Below are positions 24,423-33,712 of a DNA stretch of 48,896 nt, one piece after another. A program made the position numbers and the translations under genes. Positions within the stretch are counted from its first letter, which is position 1. Each line of letters starts with the position of its first letter. The DNA is taken from positions 1 to 48,896 of the forward strand of contig JAFYTP010000040.1 in assembly GCA_017558775.1 (NCBI GenBank), in the 5' to 3' direction. The notes beneath the pieces are model-generated. The model was given only the letters and a program-made list of their open reading frames with translations. It did no database searches and was not told the DNA's origin. This stretch comes from Bacteroidales bacterium. GTDB lineage: Bacteria; Bacteroidota; Bacteroidia; Bacteroidales; UBA932.

Positions 24423-24770
24423 ATGTTCAAACTTTTTATGCAAGGAGGAGCCGGTTACATGACCATCCTCACCGTCCTTCTGGTCGCCATCTTTTTCGCC
24501 GCTTGGAAAGCGCCCCGCTGGATTAAGGAAATCGGCACATTCGCCCTGGTGTTCGGAATCCTGTCGCTGACCATCGGTTTTTACCAGATGTTCACCGTAT
24601 TGCAGCAGGTTGCCTTCGACCTGGGGTCGGAAGCTCACGGCGTTTTCGACCTGGTTTCTCCCGGAGTATTCTTCGGCGGAATGAAAGTCGGCCTGATCCC
24701 GTTCATCTACGGTGTAATCGTCTACCTGATTTCCCTGATTGTCAGAGTGATCAAGAAGCCGCGCCTGTAA
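24423..24770 (+). CDS. Small three-helix membrane protein, ExbB/MotA-TolQ-like
   Basis: A 115-residue protein with three hydrophobic helices (about 8-30, 36-58 and 85-108) and a basic C-terminus. The start MFKLFMQGGAGYMTILTVLL resembles the short Bacteroidetes proteins loosely annotated as MotA/TolQ/ExbB channel-like, but the conserved full ExbB pattern is not evident, so this could equally be an unclassified membrane protein. It stands alone, divergent from the membrane LytTR gene, and converges on menA. Confidence 0.6.
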   Translation: MFKLFMQGGAGYMTILTVLLVAIFFAAWKAPRWIKEIGTFALVFGILSLTIGFYQMFTVLQQVAFDLGSEAHGVFDLVSPGVFFGGMKVGLIPFIYGVIVYLISLIVRVIKKPRL

Positions 24771-24775
24771 TGGAC

Positions 24776-25681
24776 CTAGAATAAGTGCGCGCAGAAGCCC
24801 ACGCCGGCAAGGACGCAGAAGAGGAAGGTGGATATCACCAGGAGGGGAAGCATCGGATCGAGCGCCTTGCCGGTGCGCTTCCAGACACCACGGAGGTGCA
24901 GGATGAACAGCGGAAGGGTGAGCACGAAGAGATAGTGCCACCAGGAGAACATCCTTAGCTGGCAGTAGGCCAGCATGAAGATCCAGCCCAGGACAATCAG
25001 GACGGTCTGATAGATCTTCGCTTTCTTTTCGCCGAGGCGGATCGCGACAGTGACGCGGTTCGCCGCGTCGGTTTCCATGTCGCGGATGTTATTGACATTC
25101 AGCACAGCCACGGAGAAGCAGCCCACGGCGGCACCGGGCAGGAGCAGGCGCCAGAAGAGCGTGTGGCTCGCCACGAAATAGGAGCCCAGCACGGCCACGA
25201 GGCCGAAAAACAGGAACACATACACATCCCCGAGCCCCCGGTAGCCGTAAGGGTTACGGCCGAGGGTATATTTCATCGCGCCCATGATAGCGCCGGCGCC
25301 CATCAGAAGAACCAGAATAGGCGTCATCTCCCACAGCGTACCGAAAGAAACCAGCGTCATCGCCGTGCCGCAGATGATGCATTCGGCGACGAAGATTCCG
25401 ATCAGCACTTTCATCTGGCGGATGGTGAGTACGCCGCTGTTCAAACCGTATTGAGGGCCTTTCCGGTCGGCGGTATCCGTCCCGTGAAGGACGTCGCCCA
25501 GCTCGTTCGAGAGGTTCGACAGAATCTGGAGGCAGACGGTGGTCAGGACGATGAGGATGGCGACCCAAACATTGACCTTGAAGTCGGCCGTTGCGAGAAG
25601 GATACCCAGGATGACCCCGCCCATGGAAAGAGGCAGGGTACGGAGCCGCATGGAAGCGAAAGCGGCGCGGAACTCATTCAT
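24776..25681 (-). CDS. menA: 1,4-dihydroxy-2-naphthoate polyprenyltransferase
   Basis: Attaches a polyprenyl chain to dihydroxynaphthoate in menaquinone synthesis; inner membrane. The 301-residue UbiA-fold protein has about eight or nine helices and the two prenyl-diphosphate/Mg sites NLSNELGDVLHGTDTADRKGP and NNIRDMETDAANR. It overlaps the preceding glycosyltransferase gene by 8 nt, so it is translationally coupled in the lepA operon. It gives evidence for a menaquinone respiratory chain. Confidence 0.92.
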   Translation of the reverse strand: MNEFRAAFASMRLRTLPLSMGGVILGILLATADFKVNVWVAILIVLTTVCLQILSNLSNELGDVLHGTDTADRKGPQYGLNSGVLTIRQMKVLIGIFVAECIICGTAMTLVSFGTLWEMTPILVLLMGAGAIMGAMKYTLGRNPYGYRGLGDVYVFLFFGLVAVLGSYFVASHTLFWRLLLPGAAVGCFSVAVLNVNNIRDMETDAANRVTVAIRLGEKKAKIYQTVLIVLGWIFMLAYCQLRMFSWWHYLFVLTLPLFILHLRGVWKRTGKALDPMLPLLVISTFLFCVLAGVGFCAHLF

Positions 25682-26336
25682 AGACAGACAGATTATGGAT
25701 CACGAACCGCCGGAAGGCGGAACGCAGGAAATACCACACGGCCGAGAAGATGCCCTTGGTGCGGAAGTCCAGCATGAAGTCGGCGCCCAGGGTGCGGTCC
25801 GGGTTCGGACGCACCGGGCAGGTGCAGGTGATACCCGGGGCGATGACGCTGGGGTAACCGGCCTTCCGGGCCCGGAAGGCGTAGTCGAAGCCGGCCAGCT
25901 GGCCGCGGTAGCGACCGCCCAGCACCCCGATATGCTCGTACACCTCTTTGGGAACCAGCGCGAACAGGCCGTCGAACATCTTGCAAGCCACGGGAATCAC
26001 CGGGTCGGGCGGCAGGATGCGCCGGTTGCGGCCGAAGCCGCCGCTGACATTGCGCCCTTCCCCGTCCTGGACCGTTCCGACCAGGAGCGCCCGGTCCCCC
26101 AGGAAGGAGGAGTTGTCCAGCAGGCTGTACAGCGCGCCGTCCACCGGCATCACCAGGCCGTGCAGCCAGATATAGAAATCCTTGTCCCCCGCCGCGCGCC
26201 AAGCCTCGTCCAAATCCGGATTGACGAACATCTCGAAGGTGTATTCGTCCGTAGGGATCAGGTCGATCTGCCGCCGGCATTCGGCCAGCAGTGCCTCCGT
26301 GGTTTCGGCGTAGACGAGCAGGGCGACGGTTTTCAT
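25674..26336 (-). CDS. Glycosyltransferase-like (GT-A, family 2-like) protein
   Basis: A 220-residue protein without signal peptide. The pattern resembles a diverged GT2 fold: an N-terminal strand-rich start, VMPVDGALYSLL, MFDGLFALVPKEVYEHIG, and GFDYAFRARKAGYPSVIAPG, which recalls the acceptor-side motif of family 2 enzymes. A clear DXD metal motif is not obvious. It overlaps the lepA stop by 1 nt (TGATG) and menA by 8 nt. Acceptor and donor are unknown. Confidence 0.6.
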   Translation of the reverse strand: MKTVALLVYAETTEALLAECRRQIDLIPTDEYTFEMFVNPDLDEAWRAAGDKDFYIWLHGLVMPVDGALYSLLDNSSFLGDRALLVGTVQDGEGRNVSGGFGRNRRILPPDPVIPVACKMFDGLFALVPKEVYEHIGVLGGRYRGQLAGFDYAFRARKAGYPSVIAPGITCTCPVRPNPDRTLGADFMLDFRTKGIFSAVWYFLRSAFRRFVIHNLSVYE

Positions 26337-28123
26337 CAGTCGAGTTTCAAAACGGCCATGAACGCGCTCTGGGGCACCTGGACGGTGCCGATCTGGCGCA
26401 TCCGCTTCTTACCCTCCTTCTGCTTCTCGAGGAGCTTGCGCTTACGGGTGACGTCGCCGCCGTAGCACTTGGCCGTCACGTCCTTGCGCACCTGGCGCAC
26501 CGTCTCACGGGCGATGATCTTCGCACCGATGGCCGCCTGGACGGCGATGTCGAACTGCTGGCGCGGGATGAGTTCCTTGAGCTTCAAGCAGATCTTGCGG
26601 CCGAAGTCGTAGGCATGATCCTCGTGGATGAGGGTGGAGAGGGCGTCGGCCGGATCGCCGTTCAGCAGGATGTCCAACTTCACCAGGCGGGCGGGACGGA
26701 AGTCCGTCACGTGATAGTCGAAGGAGGCGTAGCCCTTGGAGATGGACTTGAGCTTGTCGTAGAAGTCGAAGACGACCTCGGACAGCGGCAGGTCATAGTT
26801 CAGCTCCACCCGGTCGGTGGTGATATAGTGCTGGCCGATGAGGGTGCCACGCTTGTCCATGCACAACTTCATAATCGGCCCGTAGAAATCGGACTTGGAA
26901 ATGATCTGCGCGCGGATATAGGGTTCCTCGATATGGTCGATGAGCGTCTGCGCCGGGAGGCCGGAGGGGTTGTGGACATCGACCACCTCGCCCTTGGTCG
27001 TAAAGACCTTGTAGGACACGTTCGGGACGGTGGTGATCACGTCCATGTTGAACTCGCGGAACAGCCGTTCCTGGACGATTTCCAGATGCAGCAGGCCTAG
27101 GAAGCCGCAGCGGAAGCCAAAGCCCAGGGCCAGCGAACTCTCCGGCTCATACACGAAGGAGGCGTCGTTCAGCTGGAACTTTTCCAGCACCGAACGGAGT
27201 TCCTCGAACTTGGAAGCATCGACAGGATACAAACCCGCGAAGACCATCGGCTTCACTTCCTCGAATCCCGCAATGGCCTGGGCGCAAGGGGTTTCCACAT
27301 GGGTGATGGTGTCACCCACCTTCACCTCCACGGCAGCCTTGATGCCAGAGATGATATAGCCCACGTCGCCGGTCGAGACCTCGCCCGTGGGGTTGAGCTT
27401 CAGTTTGAGATTGCCGATCTCCTCGGCCTCGTATTCCTTGCCGGTGTTGAAGAACTTGACCTTGTCACCCTTGCGCACGCTTCCGTTGACCACCTTGAAA
27501 TAGGCGATGATGCCGCGGAAGGGGTTGAACACGGAGTCGAAGATGAGGGCCTGCAGCGGCGCCTCGGGATCGCCCTTCGGGGCCGGAACCTTGTCCACGA
27601 TCGCATCCAGCACGGCCTGGACGCCCTCGCCGGTACGGGCGGACACCCGGTACACGTCCTCCGGCTCGCAGCCTAGCAGGTCGCACACCTGGTCCGTCAC
27701 CAGCTCCGGCTGCGCGGAGTCCATGTCGATCTTGTTCAGTACGGGAATGATCTCGAGCCCATGGTCGATGGCCTGGTACAGGTTGGAGATCGTCTGCGCC
27801 TGGATACCCTGCGACGCGTCCACCACCAGGAGGGCGCCCTCGCAGGAAGCGATGGAGCGCGACACCTCATAACTAAAGTCCACGTGACCGGGAGTGTCGA
27901 TGAGATTCAGCCGATACGTCTCCCCGTCGCGCTTGTACTCCATCTGGATGGCGTGGCTCTTGATCGTGATGCCCTTCTCCCGCTCCAGGTCCATGTCGTC
28001 GAGCACCTGGTTTTCCATCTCCCGGTCGCTCAGCGTCTGCGTGAGCTCCAGGAGCCGGTCCGCCAGGGTGCTCTTCCCATGGTCGATATGCGCAATGATG
28101 CAAAAGTTGCGAATATTCTTCAT
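26336..28123 (-). CDS. lepA: Elongation factor 4 (back-translocating ribosomal GTPase)
   Basis: A translational GTPase that acts on stalled ribosomes. The 595-residue length is standard. GTPase motifs are [11 protein letters not shown] (G1), [10 protein letters not shown] (G3) and LNKIDMDSA (G4), followed by EF-G-like domains II, III and V and the LepA-specific C-terminus ([26 protein letters not shown]). I use the ATG at 28123 directly before [10 protein letters not shown]; the longer frame to 28249 begins upstream of the promoter. First gene of lepA-GT-menA. Confidence 0.97.
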   Translation of the reverse strand: MKNIRNFCIIAHIDHGKSTLADRLLELTQTLSDREMENQVLDDMDLEREKGITIKSHAIQMEYKRDGETYRLNLIDTPGHVDFSYEVSRSIASCEGALLVVDASQGIQAQTISNLYQAIDHGLEIIPVLNKIDMDSAQPELVTDQVCDLLGCEPEDVYRVSARTGEGVQAVLDAIVDKVPAPKGDPEAPLQALIFDSVFNPFRGIIAYFKVVNGSVRKGDKVKFFNTGKEYEAEEIGNLKLKLNPTGEVSTGDVGYIISGIKAAVEVKVGDTITHVETPCAQAIAGFEEVKPMVFAGLYPVDASKFEELRSVLEKFQLNDASFVYEPESSLALGFGFRCGFLGLLHLEIVQERLFREFNMDVITTVPNVSYKVFTTKGEVVDVHNPSGLPAQTLIDHIEEPYIRAQIISKSDFYGPIMKLCMDKRGTLIGQHYITTDRVELNYDLPLSEVVFDFYDKLKSISKGYASFDYHVTDFRPARLVKLDILLNGDPADALSTLIHEDHAYDFGRKICLKLKELIPRQQFDIAVQAAIGAKIIARETVRQVRKDVTAKCYGGDVTRKRKLLEKQKEGKKRMRQIGTVQVPQSAFMAVLKLD

Positions 28124-28129
28124 AGTCTG

Positions 28130-28137
28130 CAAAGATA
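28130..28137 (-). promoter_or_regulatory. -7 promoter element of the lepA operon
   Basis: TATCTTTG on the minus strand, 6 nt from the lepA ATG. The mRNA should have almost no leader. Confidence 0.65.
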
Positions 28138-28175
28138 CGCATTTTCTTGCATATATAAACAGGCGGGCGTGCGCA

Positions 28176-29507
28176 TCAATACCCGTACCGCTTGCGATAG
28201 GCCAGGATGAGGGCGGTGCAGAGGATGAGGCAGCAGAGGTCGGCGGCATCGACGGCGAGCCAGATGCCGTCGGGACCCATCACGGCGGGGAGGAGGAAGA
28301 CGAAGCCCAGCTCGAAGACCAGGTTGCGGATGAAGGAGACCGTCGCGGAGACCTTGCCGTTGTTCAGGCCGGTGAACCAGGCCGATGCGAAGAGGTTGAT
28401 GCCGGCGATGAAGAAGCTGAGCATGTACAGTCGGATGGCGCGGGTTGTCAATGCGGTCAGATCCGGGTCGTAGCCGACGAACAAGCGTGCGGCGGGTCCG
28501 GCCGAAAGCTCCGAAACCAGCGTCATCAGAGCGCCCAGCACCAGCAGCAGGATCACCGAATGCCGCAGCAGGCTCTTCAGTTCCGGTTTGTTCCCCGCCC
28601 CGTAGTTATAGCCGATGACCGGCGTCACGGCGATGTTGTATCCGAAGAAGACCGCGGCGAAGATATAACCGTAATAGAGCAGTACCGAATAGGCCGCCAC
28701 CCCGTTCTCGCCCATCATCCGGAGCAGCTGCAGGTTGTAGCAGATGGCAAGGATGTTCCAAGAGATATTGCCCACGTATTCAGAAAGGCCGTTGCTGCAC
28801 GCCTGGAGCAGAGGCTCCCGCTCGAAGCCCGAACGGACGATCCGGAGAGAACTGCGGTTGTGCCGGCTGGAGAAATACCACAGCGGGAAGAAACCGCCCA
28901 CGCAGCAAGCCAGCATCGACGCGGCCGCCGCCCCGGCGAGACCCCACTTGAAAACCACGATAAACAGCGCATCCAGCACCATGTTCGTGACAGCGCAAAT
29001 AATGGACATAGCTGTCCCCAGCTGCGGCCGTTCCGCCGTCATATAGAACGACTGGAAGCACATCTGGAGCATGAACGCCGGCAGGCCGATGGTGCAGATG
29101 CTGCCGTACACCACGCAGAGGTGCGCGGTCTCCCCTTCCGCCCCGAGGATACGGGCCAATGGTTCCATGAACACCAGCAGCGGGATCATGAACACCAGCG
29201 ACAGGATGAGCGTGAAACGGATCAGCATGCTGAAGATGGCCGAAGCCCGGTAATAGTCACCCTCCCCCATCGTCTTGGAAACCAGCGCGGAACCACCGGT
29301 TCCGACCATCAACCCCAGCGCCCCGATCAGCATCACGGCCGGCCAGATGATGTTCAAGGCGGCGAAGGCCGATGTTCCCACGAAATTCGAAACGAACAGC
29401 CCGTCCACGACACTGTATATGCTCCCCACGAGCATCATCAGGATGCTCGGAACCGAGGAGACAACCAGCCTCCTGTATCCGTAATGACCGTGAAGAGCAA
29501 TCTCCAT
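28176..29507 (-). CDS. MATE family efflux transporter
   Basis: A 443-residue inner-membrane protein with about twelve helices in two six-helix halves, of the cation-coupled MATE class that exports drugs or metabolites. Typical segments are the first-half [22 protein letters not shown] and [19 protein letters not shown] at the start of the second half. The ATG at 29507 is preferred; a GTG at 29516 lies inside the promoter. Substrate unknown. It is divergent from the transketolase operon. Confidence 0.92.
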   Translation of the reverse strand: MEIALHGHYGYRRLVVSSVPSILMMLVGSIYSVVDGLFVSNFVGTSAFAALNIIWPAVMLIGALGLMVGTGGSALVSKTMGEGDYYRASAIFSMLIRFTLILSLVFMIPLLVFMEPLARILGAEGETAHLCVVYGSICTIGLPAFMLQMCFQSFYMTAERPQLGTAMSIICAVTNMVLDALFIVVFKWGLAGAAAASMLACCVGGFFPLWYFSSRHNRSSLRIVRSGFEREPLLQACSNGLSEYVGNISWNILAICYNLQLLRMMGENGVAAYSVLLYYGYIFAAVFFGYNIAVTPVIGYNYGAGNKPELKSLLRHSVILLLVLGALMTLVSELSAGPAARLFVGYDPDLTALTTRAIRLYMLSFFIAGINLFASAWFTGLNNGKVSATVSFIRNLVFELGFVFLLPAVMGPDGIWLAVDAADLCCLILCTALILAYRKRYGY

Positions 29508-29515
29508 AAGACGCA

Positions 29516-29523
29516 CAAAAATA
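29516..29523 (-). promoter_or_regulatory. -7 promoter element for the MATE transporter
   Basis: TATTTTTG on the minus strand, 8 nt from the ATG at 29507. Confidence 0.55.
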
Positions 29524-29597
29524 GGGTTTTAATCCGAAAGTTTTTGCAAAAACTACAAAAAGTGGCGAATCGGATAAAAAATATACGGAAAAAAATG

Positions 29598-29605
29598 TAT
29601 CTTTG
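29598..29605 (+). promoter_or_regulatory. -7 promoter element of the transketolase operon
   Basis: TATCTTTG, 30 nt before the ATG at 29636. The divergent 128-bp gap to the MATE gene is AT-rich compared with the rest of the window; nothing else was recognised in it. Confidence 0.65.
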
Positions 29606-29635
29606 TATGTTTTCGGAATTATACGCTTTTCAGAT

Positions 29636-30484
29636 ATGTACAGCAACGATCAACTCAAAGAGGTCTCGACGCAGGTGCGGCGGGACATCCTGAGGATGGT
29701 GGGCATCGCGAAGTCCGGACATCCGGGCGGATCCATGTCCTCGACTGACATCCTCACCACCCTGTATTTCAATGAGATGAAGCAGGATCCGGCTACATGG
29801 ACCCGCGACGGAAAGGGACAGGACATGTTCATCCTCTCCGCCGGTCACATGACGCCCGTGTATTATTCCGTTCTCGCCCGCGCCGGTTACTTCCCGGTGA
29901 GCGAGCTGGCGACGTTCCGTTCCTTCGGCGCCCGCCTGCAGGGTCATCCGTCCATCCGCAAGGGTCTCCCGGGCGTCTTCCAGGCCTCCGGTTCCCTCGG
30001 CCAGGGCCTGTCCGCCGCCGCGGGTCTCGCCCTCGGCAAGAAGCTGGACAAGGAAGACAACTTCGTGTACTGCCTGTGCGGTGACGGCGAGTCCGAGGAA
30101 GGCCAGATCTGGGAGGCCGGCATGTTCGCCGTGTTCCACAAGCTGGACAACCTCATCGCGATGACCGACTGGAACGGCAAACAGATCGACGGTCCCGTCG
30201 ACCAGGTGGCCGGTGAAGGCGACCTCGCCGCCAAGTGGGAAGCCTGGGACTGGAACGTGATCGTCGCCGAAGGCCACGACTTCGATTCCATCAAGAAGGC
30301 TTTCGAGCTGGCCAAGGCCGGCAAGGGCAGCGGCAAGCCCACCATGATCCTCTTCAAGACCGAGATGGGTCACGGCGTGGACTTCATGGCCGGCACGCAC
30401 AAGTGGCACGGCTCCGTCCCGAAGCCCGAGCAGCTCGAAGACGCCCTCAAGCAGTTAGGTGAAACCTCCCTCGGGGACTTTTAA
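29636..30484 (+). CDS. Transketolase, N-terminal (thiamine diphosphate-binding) subunit
   Basis: One half of a split transketolase, which moves two-carbon units in the pentose phosphate pathway. The 282-residue protein has SGHPGGSMSSTDIL, the GHMTPVYYS segment, and the ThDP/Mg motif GDGESEEGQIWEAG with downstream N in WNGKQIDG. I use the ATG at 29636; an earlier in-frame start at 29603 overlaps the -7 box. The C-terminal subunit gene follows after 12 nt. Confidence 0.93.
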   Translation: MYSNDQLKEVSTQVRRDILRMVGIAKSGHPGGSMSSTDILTTLYFNEMKQDPATWTRDGKGQDMFILSAGHMTPVYYSVLARAGYFPVSELATFRSFGARLQGHPSIRKGLPGVFQASGSLGQGLSAAAGLALGKKLDKEDNFVYCLCGDGESEEGQIWEAGMFAVFHKLDNLIAMTDWNGKQIDGPVDQVAGEGDLAAKWEAWDWNVIVAEGHDFDSIKKAFELAKAGKGSGKPTMILFKTEMGHGVDFMAGTHKWHGSVPKPEQLEDALKQLGETSLGDF

Positions 30485-30496
30485 TCCATTGACATC

Positions 30497-31450
30497 ATGA
30501 AAAAGTATATCGATACAGGCAAGAAGGACACCCGCAGCGGATTCGGCGTGGGCCTTCTCGAAGCAGGCCGCGCGGACAGCCGCGTCGTCGCCCTCACCGC
30601 GGACCTCAAGGGTTCCCTGAAGATGGATGCCTTCGCCGCGGAGTTCCCGGAGCGTTTCATCCAGTGCGGTATCGCCGAGGCCAACATGGTCGGCGCCGCC
30701 GCCGGTCTCGCCATCACCGGCAAGGTCCCCTTCATCGGCTCCTTCGCCGAGTTCGTGACCGGCCGCGTGTATGACCAGGTCCGCCAGGAAGTCGCTTACG
30801 GCAAGGCCAATGTGAAGATCGCCTCCTCCCACGCCGGCGTCACGCTCGGCGAGGACGGCGCCACGCACCAGACGATGGAAGACCTCGCCTTGATGCGCGC
30901 CCTCCCGGACATGGTGGTCATCAACCCCTGCGATTTCAACCAGACCAAGAACGCCACCATCGCCGCCGCCAAGTACGAAGGCCCGGTGTATCTGCGTTTC
31001 GGCCGTCCGAGCGTCCCGAACTTCACCCCGGAGAACGAGGAGTTCGTCATCGGCAAGGCCCAGATTCTCAATGAAGGCAAGGACGTCACCATCGTCGCCT
31101 GCGGCCACCTCGTGTGGGAGGCCCTCCTGGCCGCCGAGGCCCTCGAAGCCGAAGGCATCTGCGCCGAGGTGATCAACATGGCCACCGTCAAGCCGCTGGA
31201 CGAGGAAGCCCTCGTCGCTTCCGCCGCGAAGACGAAGGCCGTGGTCGTGGCCGAGGAGCACAACATGGCCGGCGGTCTCGGCGAGGCCGTGGCCGGTGCG
31301 CTCGCCCGCGCCCTCCCCACCCCCGTCGAATTCATCAACGGTCAGGACCGCTTCGGCCAGAGTGGCACGCCTTCTGCACTGTTGGCGGCGTACGGCCTGG
31401 ACGCCCAGCACATTGCCGAGGCGGCAAAGAAGGTCATCGCCAGGAAATAA
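30497..31450 (+). CDS. Transketolase, C-terminal subunit
   Basis: A 317-residue partner of the upstream gene. It holds the pyrimidine-binding domain (catalytic-type glutamate in QCGIAEANMVGAAAG; ASSHAGVTLGEDGATHQ) and the C-terminal transketolase domain (about 190-310). The two halves together have the length of a full transketolase. Its TAA stop is followed with no gap by the ATG of the ECF sigma factor gene. Confidence 0.93.
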   Translation: MKKYIDTGKKDTRSGFGVGLLEAGRADSRVVALTADLKGSLKMDAFAAEFPERFIQCGIAEANMVGAAAGLAITGKVPFIGSFAEFVTGRVYDQVRQEVAYGKANVKIASSHAGVTLGEDGATHQTMEDLALMRALPDMVVINPCDFNQTKNATIAAAKYEGPVYLRFGRPSVPNFTPENEEFVIGKAQILNEGKDVTIVACGHLVWEALLAAEALEAEGICAEVINMATVKPLDEEALVASAAKTKAVVVAEEHNMAGGLGEAVAGALARALPTPVEFINGQDRFGQSGTPSALLAAYGLDAQHIAEAAKKVIARK

Positions 31451-31972
31451 ATGGATGGTGTCGAGCGCCTCTTCAATGAGATTGTGAAGGACTACAGCGA
31501 ACGTGTCTATTGGCACGTCCGCCGGTTCGTGAACAACCACGAAGACGCCGACGACCTCGTCCAGGAAATCTTCCTGAAAATATGGACTGCGCTTCCCTCT
31601 TTCCGGGGGGAGGCGCAGCTTTTTACCTGGATCTGGCGCATCGCCACGAACGAGACGCTGAACTGGATCCGCCGCGAAAAGGTGCGCGCCGCCCTGCGGT
31701 TCGCCTCCATCGACGCGGAAATGGAGCGGCGCATCGACAGCGACCCCTTCTTCGACGGGGACGCCGCGGACCGCGCCCTCTCCAAGGCCGTGGCGAAACT
31801 GCCTGAAAAGCAGCGCCAGGTCTTCATCCTCCGTTATTATGACGAAATGCCCTACGAGCAGATGTCTGAGGTTCTTGGCACGTCCGTGGGCGCGCTCAAG
31901 GCTTCCTATCATATCGCGCAGGAAAAGGTGCGCGCCGCCCTGGGCAAAGATCTTTTCGTCGGGGACGATTAA
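31451..31972 (+). CDS. ECF-type RNA polymerase sigma factor
   Basis: A 173-residue sigma-70 family factor with region 2 (about 8-75: FVNNHEDADDLVQEIFLKIWTALPSF and FTWIWRIATNETLNWIRR) and region 4 (about 105-165: LPEKQRQVFILRYYDEMPYEQMSEVLGTSVGALKASYHIAQEK). The ATG abuts the transketolase stop. Two envelope-type genes follow (a single-pass membrane protein and a periplasmic protein), so it is probably an envelope-stress module. No Zn-finger anti-sigma factor is recognisable, but the next gene could serve that role. Confidence 0.92.
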   Translation: MDGVERLFNEIVKDYSERVYWHVRRFVNNHEDADDLVQEIFLKIWTALPSFRGEAQLFTWIWRIATNETLNWIRREKVRAALRFASIDAEMERRIDSDPFFDGDAADRALSKAVAKLPEKQRQVFILRYYDEMPYEQMSEVLGTSVGALKASYHIAQEKVRAALGKDLFVGDD

Positions 31973-32007
31973 ACCTTTGGAAAAGAGCTGTGTCTAACCC
32001 ACTGTCT

Positions 32008-32391
32008 ATGAGTAGAAGAAACGATATTTCCACGCCGGAAGGCTACTTCGGGGACCTGCAGAAAAGGCTCTCGGAGATTCCCGCACGGCCTGCCCGCGTC
32101 AGCACGGTTCATCGGCTGGCGCCTTATGTAGCCATTGCCGCGAGCTTCCTCGTGGCCGTGATGCTGGGCAATTCCATTCTCCGCAAGACGGCGACGCCTG
32201 CGGAGGACGATACCTGGAGCTACATCTCCTATCTCGCCGACGCCCTGGATCCCGACGGCGCCTCCCTGGTGGACTGGGAGATGGACGAAGAAGAGTCCGG
32301 CCTTTCCGAAGAGGACATCATCAACTATCTCCTCGCAGACGGCATTTCTGTCGAACATTTGAACTATCTTAGCTATGAAGCAGCTTATTAG
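32008..32391 (+). CDS. Single-pass membrane protein downstream of the sigma factor, possible anti-sigma factor
   Basis: A 127-residue protein with a basic N-terminal part (about 1-35, ending in TVHRLAP), one hydrophobic helix (about 37-54) and an acidic C-terminal part (WEMDEEESGLSEEDIINYLL). The topology, cytosolic N-terminus and periplasmic C-terminus, fits membrane anti-sigma factors, but no family domain is recognised. I choose the ATG at 32008 over a GTG at 31990. Its 3' end overlaps the next gene by 17 nt. Confidence 0.6.
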   Translation: MSRRNDISTPEGYFGDLQKRLSEIPARPARVSTVHRLAPYVAIAASFLVAVMLGNSILRKTATPAEDDTWSYISYLADALDPDGASLVDWEMDEEESGLSEEDIINYLLADGISVEHLNYLSYEAAY

Positions 32392-32941
32392 TGTCCTTTG
32401 CGCCCTGGTCATCGTGTCCGCGGGCGCTTTCGCCCAGGGTCCCGGCCCGCGCCGGGGCAATGACAACGGCTGGCGCGAGCGTGTCCGCTCCGAGAAGGTC
32501 GCCTTCCTGACCTCGGAAATCGACCTGACCGAAAGCGAAGCCCAGGTCTTCTGGCCCATCTACAACCAGATCCAGAAGGAGCAGCGCGAAACTTTCGAGG
32601 CCGTGCAGAAAGCCTATGACGCCATGGCGAAAGGCGTGCAGGAGGGCAAAAGCAGCAAGGAGATGGACAAGCTGGTCAAGGCTTACATCGACGCCAAGGA
32701 AAAAGGCGAAGGGGTCGAGACCAAGTACCTGAACAAACTGCTGAAGGCCCTTCCCGCCGACAAGGTCGCCCGCTACTACGTGGCCGAGGAGAAATTCCGC
32801 CACCAGCAGATCGGCCGCCTCGGAAACGGGAACTTCCCGAACTTCCGCATGAGCGACGAACAGCGTCAGCAGTGGAAGGAGCGCGGCGATCAGATCCGCG
32901 AACAGTTCCGCAACATCACCGGTCAGAAGAAGGAAGAATAA
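32375..32941 (+). CDS. Periplasmic Spy/CpxP-like protein
   Basis: A 188-residue protein with a signal peptide (ending GAFAQ) and mostly helical, highly charged mature part. The segment [25 protein letters not shown] corresponds to the LTxxQ-like motif of Spy/CpxP-type proteins as found in Bacteroidetes. A periplasmic chaperone or stress-sensor role is inferred from family and from the sigma factor operon. Its last 26 nt overlap the 3' end of the convergent lolD-like gene. Confidence 0.72.
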   Translation: MKQLISVLCALVIVSAGAFAQGPGPRRGNDNGWRERVRSEKVAFLTSEIDLTESEAQVFWPIYNQIQKEQRETFEAVQKAYDAMAKGVQEGKSSKEMDKLVKAYIDAKEKGEGVETKYLNKLLKALPADKVARYYVAEEKFRHQQIGRLGNGNFPNFRMSDEQRQQWKERGDQIREQFRNITGQKKEE

Positions 32942-33587
32942 ACTGACCGTCCTTCATCACGAGCGTCCGGTCGCAGAGTTCCGCGAGGGACGGGTCGTGC
33001 GTGACAATGACCACCGTCTGGCCCAAACGGTCGCGAAGGTCGAAAAACAGACGATGGATCTCCTCCTTAGTCCGGCTATCCAGATTACCCGACGGCTCGT
33101 CGGCGAAAAGGATGGCCGGATCGTTTACCAGGGCGCGGGCGATGGCGACACGCTGCTGCTCGCCGCCGGAAAGCTCGGAAGGCTTGTGCGTAAGCCGCTC
33201 GGAAAGGCCCACTTCGCCCAGCAGGCGGCGGGCCTTTTCCCGTGCCTCGCGCACGGGGACGCCGCCGATAAGGGCCGGGATGGTCACGTTCTCCAGGGCG
33301 TCGAACTCCGGCAGCAGGTGGTGCGCCTGGAAGACGAAGCCGATGCGGCGGTTGCGGAAGGAGGACAGTTCCCGGGAGCCCAGATGAAGGACATCGGTAC
33401 CATCGACAATGAGGGTGCCGGCGTCCGGCGTGGACAGGGTGCCGAGGATCTGGAGCAGGGTCGATTTGCCCGCTCCGGAGGCGCCCATGATGGCGACGAC
33501 CTCGCCCCGATCCACCTGAAAATCAACTCCCTTGAGCACTTTCAGCGTGCCGAAACTCTTTTCAATTCCCTTTGCCTCGATAATCAT
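32916..33587 (-). CDS. lolD: ABC transporter ATP-binding protein, LolD-like
   Basis: A 223-residue ATPase of the LolD/MacB-ATPase type, which powers release of lipoproteins from the inner membrane. Walker [11 protein letters not shown]-loop [12 protein letters not shown], signature LSGGEQQR, Walker [13 protein letters not shown] and switch histidine VTHD are all present. No permease gene is adjacent, so the exact partner is uncertain. I use the ATG at 33587; the longer frame to 33695 starts before the promoter. The -7 box is 4 nt away, making it apparently leaderless. Confidence 0.85.
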   Translation of the reverse strand: MIIEAKGIEKSFGTLKVLKGVDFQVDRGEVVAIMGASGAGKSTLLQILGTLSTPDAGTLIVDGTDVLHLGSRELSSFRNRRIGFVFQAHHLLPEFDALENVTIPALIGGVPVREAREKARRLLGEVGLSERLTHKPSELSGGEQQRVAIARALVNDPAILFADEPSGNLDSRTKEEIHRLFFDLRDRLGQTVVIVTHDPSLAELCDRTLVMKDGQFILPSSDR

Positions 33588-33591
33588 AACG

Positions 33592-33599
33592 CAAAAATA
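33592..33599 (-). promoter_or_regulatory. -7 promoter element for lolD
   Basis: TATTTTTG on the minus strand, with only 4 nt before the ATG at 33587. Confidence 0.6.
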
Positions 33600-33643
33600 C
33601 GGAAAAATCGGCGAACCCTGCGTGGAATTCGGAAAAAATGTGC

Positions 33644-33651
33644 TATCTTTG
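33644..33651 (+). promoter_or_regulatory. -7 promoter element of the rpsP-rimM operon
   Basis: TATCTTTG, 61 nt before the rpsP ATG. This is one of the longer leaders in the window, as expected for a ribosomal-protein gene. Confidence 0.65.
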
Positions 33652-33712
33652 CCGTCCGCAATCTCGAGAAGGTTGCATAACGGATTTATAAACAATTAAA
33701 AACAGATTCACA

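Noticed and set aside
28124..28249. 42-residue N-terminal extension of LepA
   Set aside because: It has no homology to LepA, and the -7 promoter box lies inside it.
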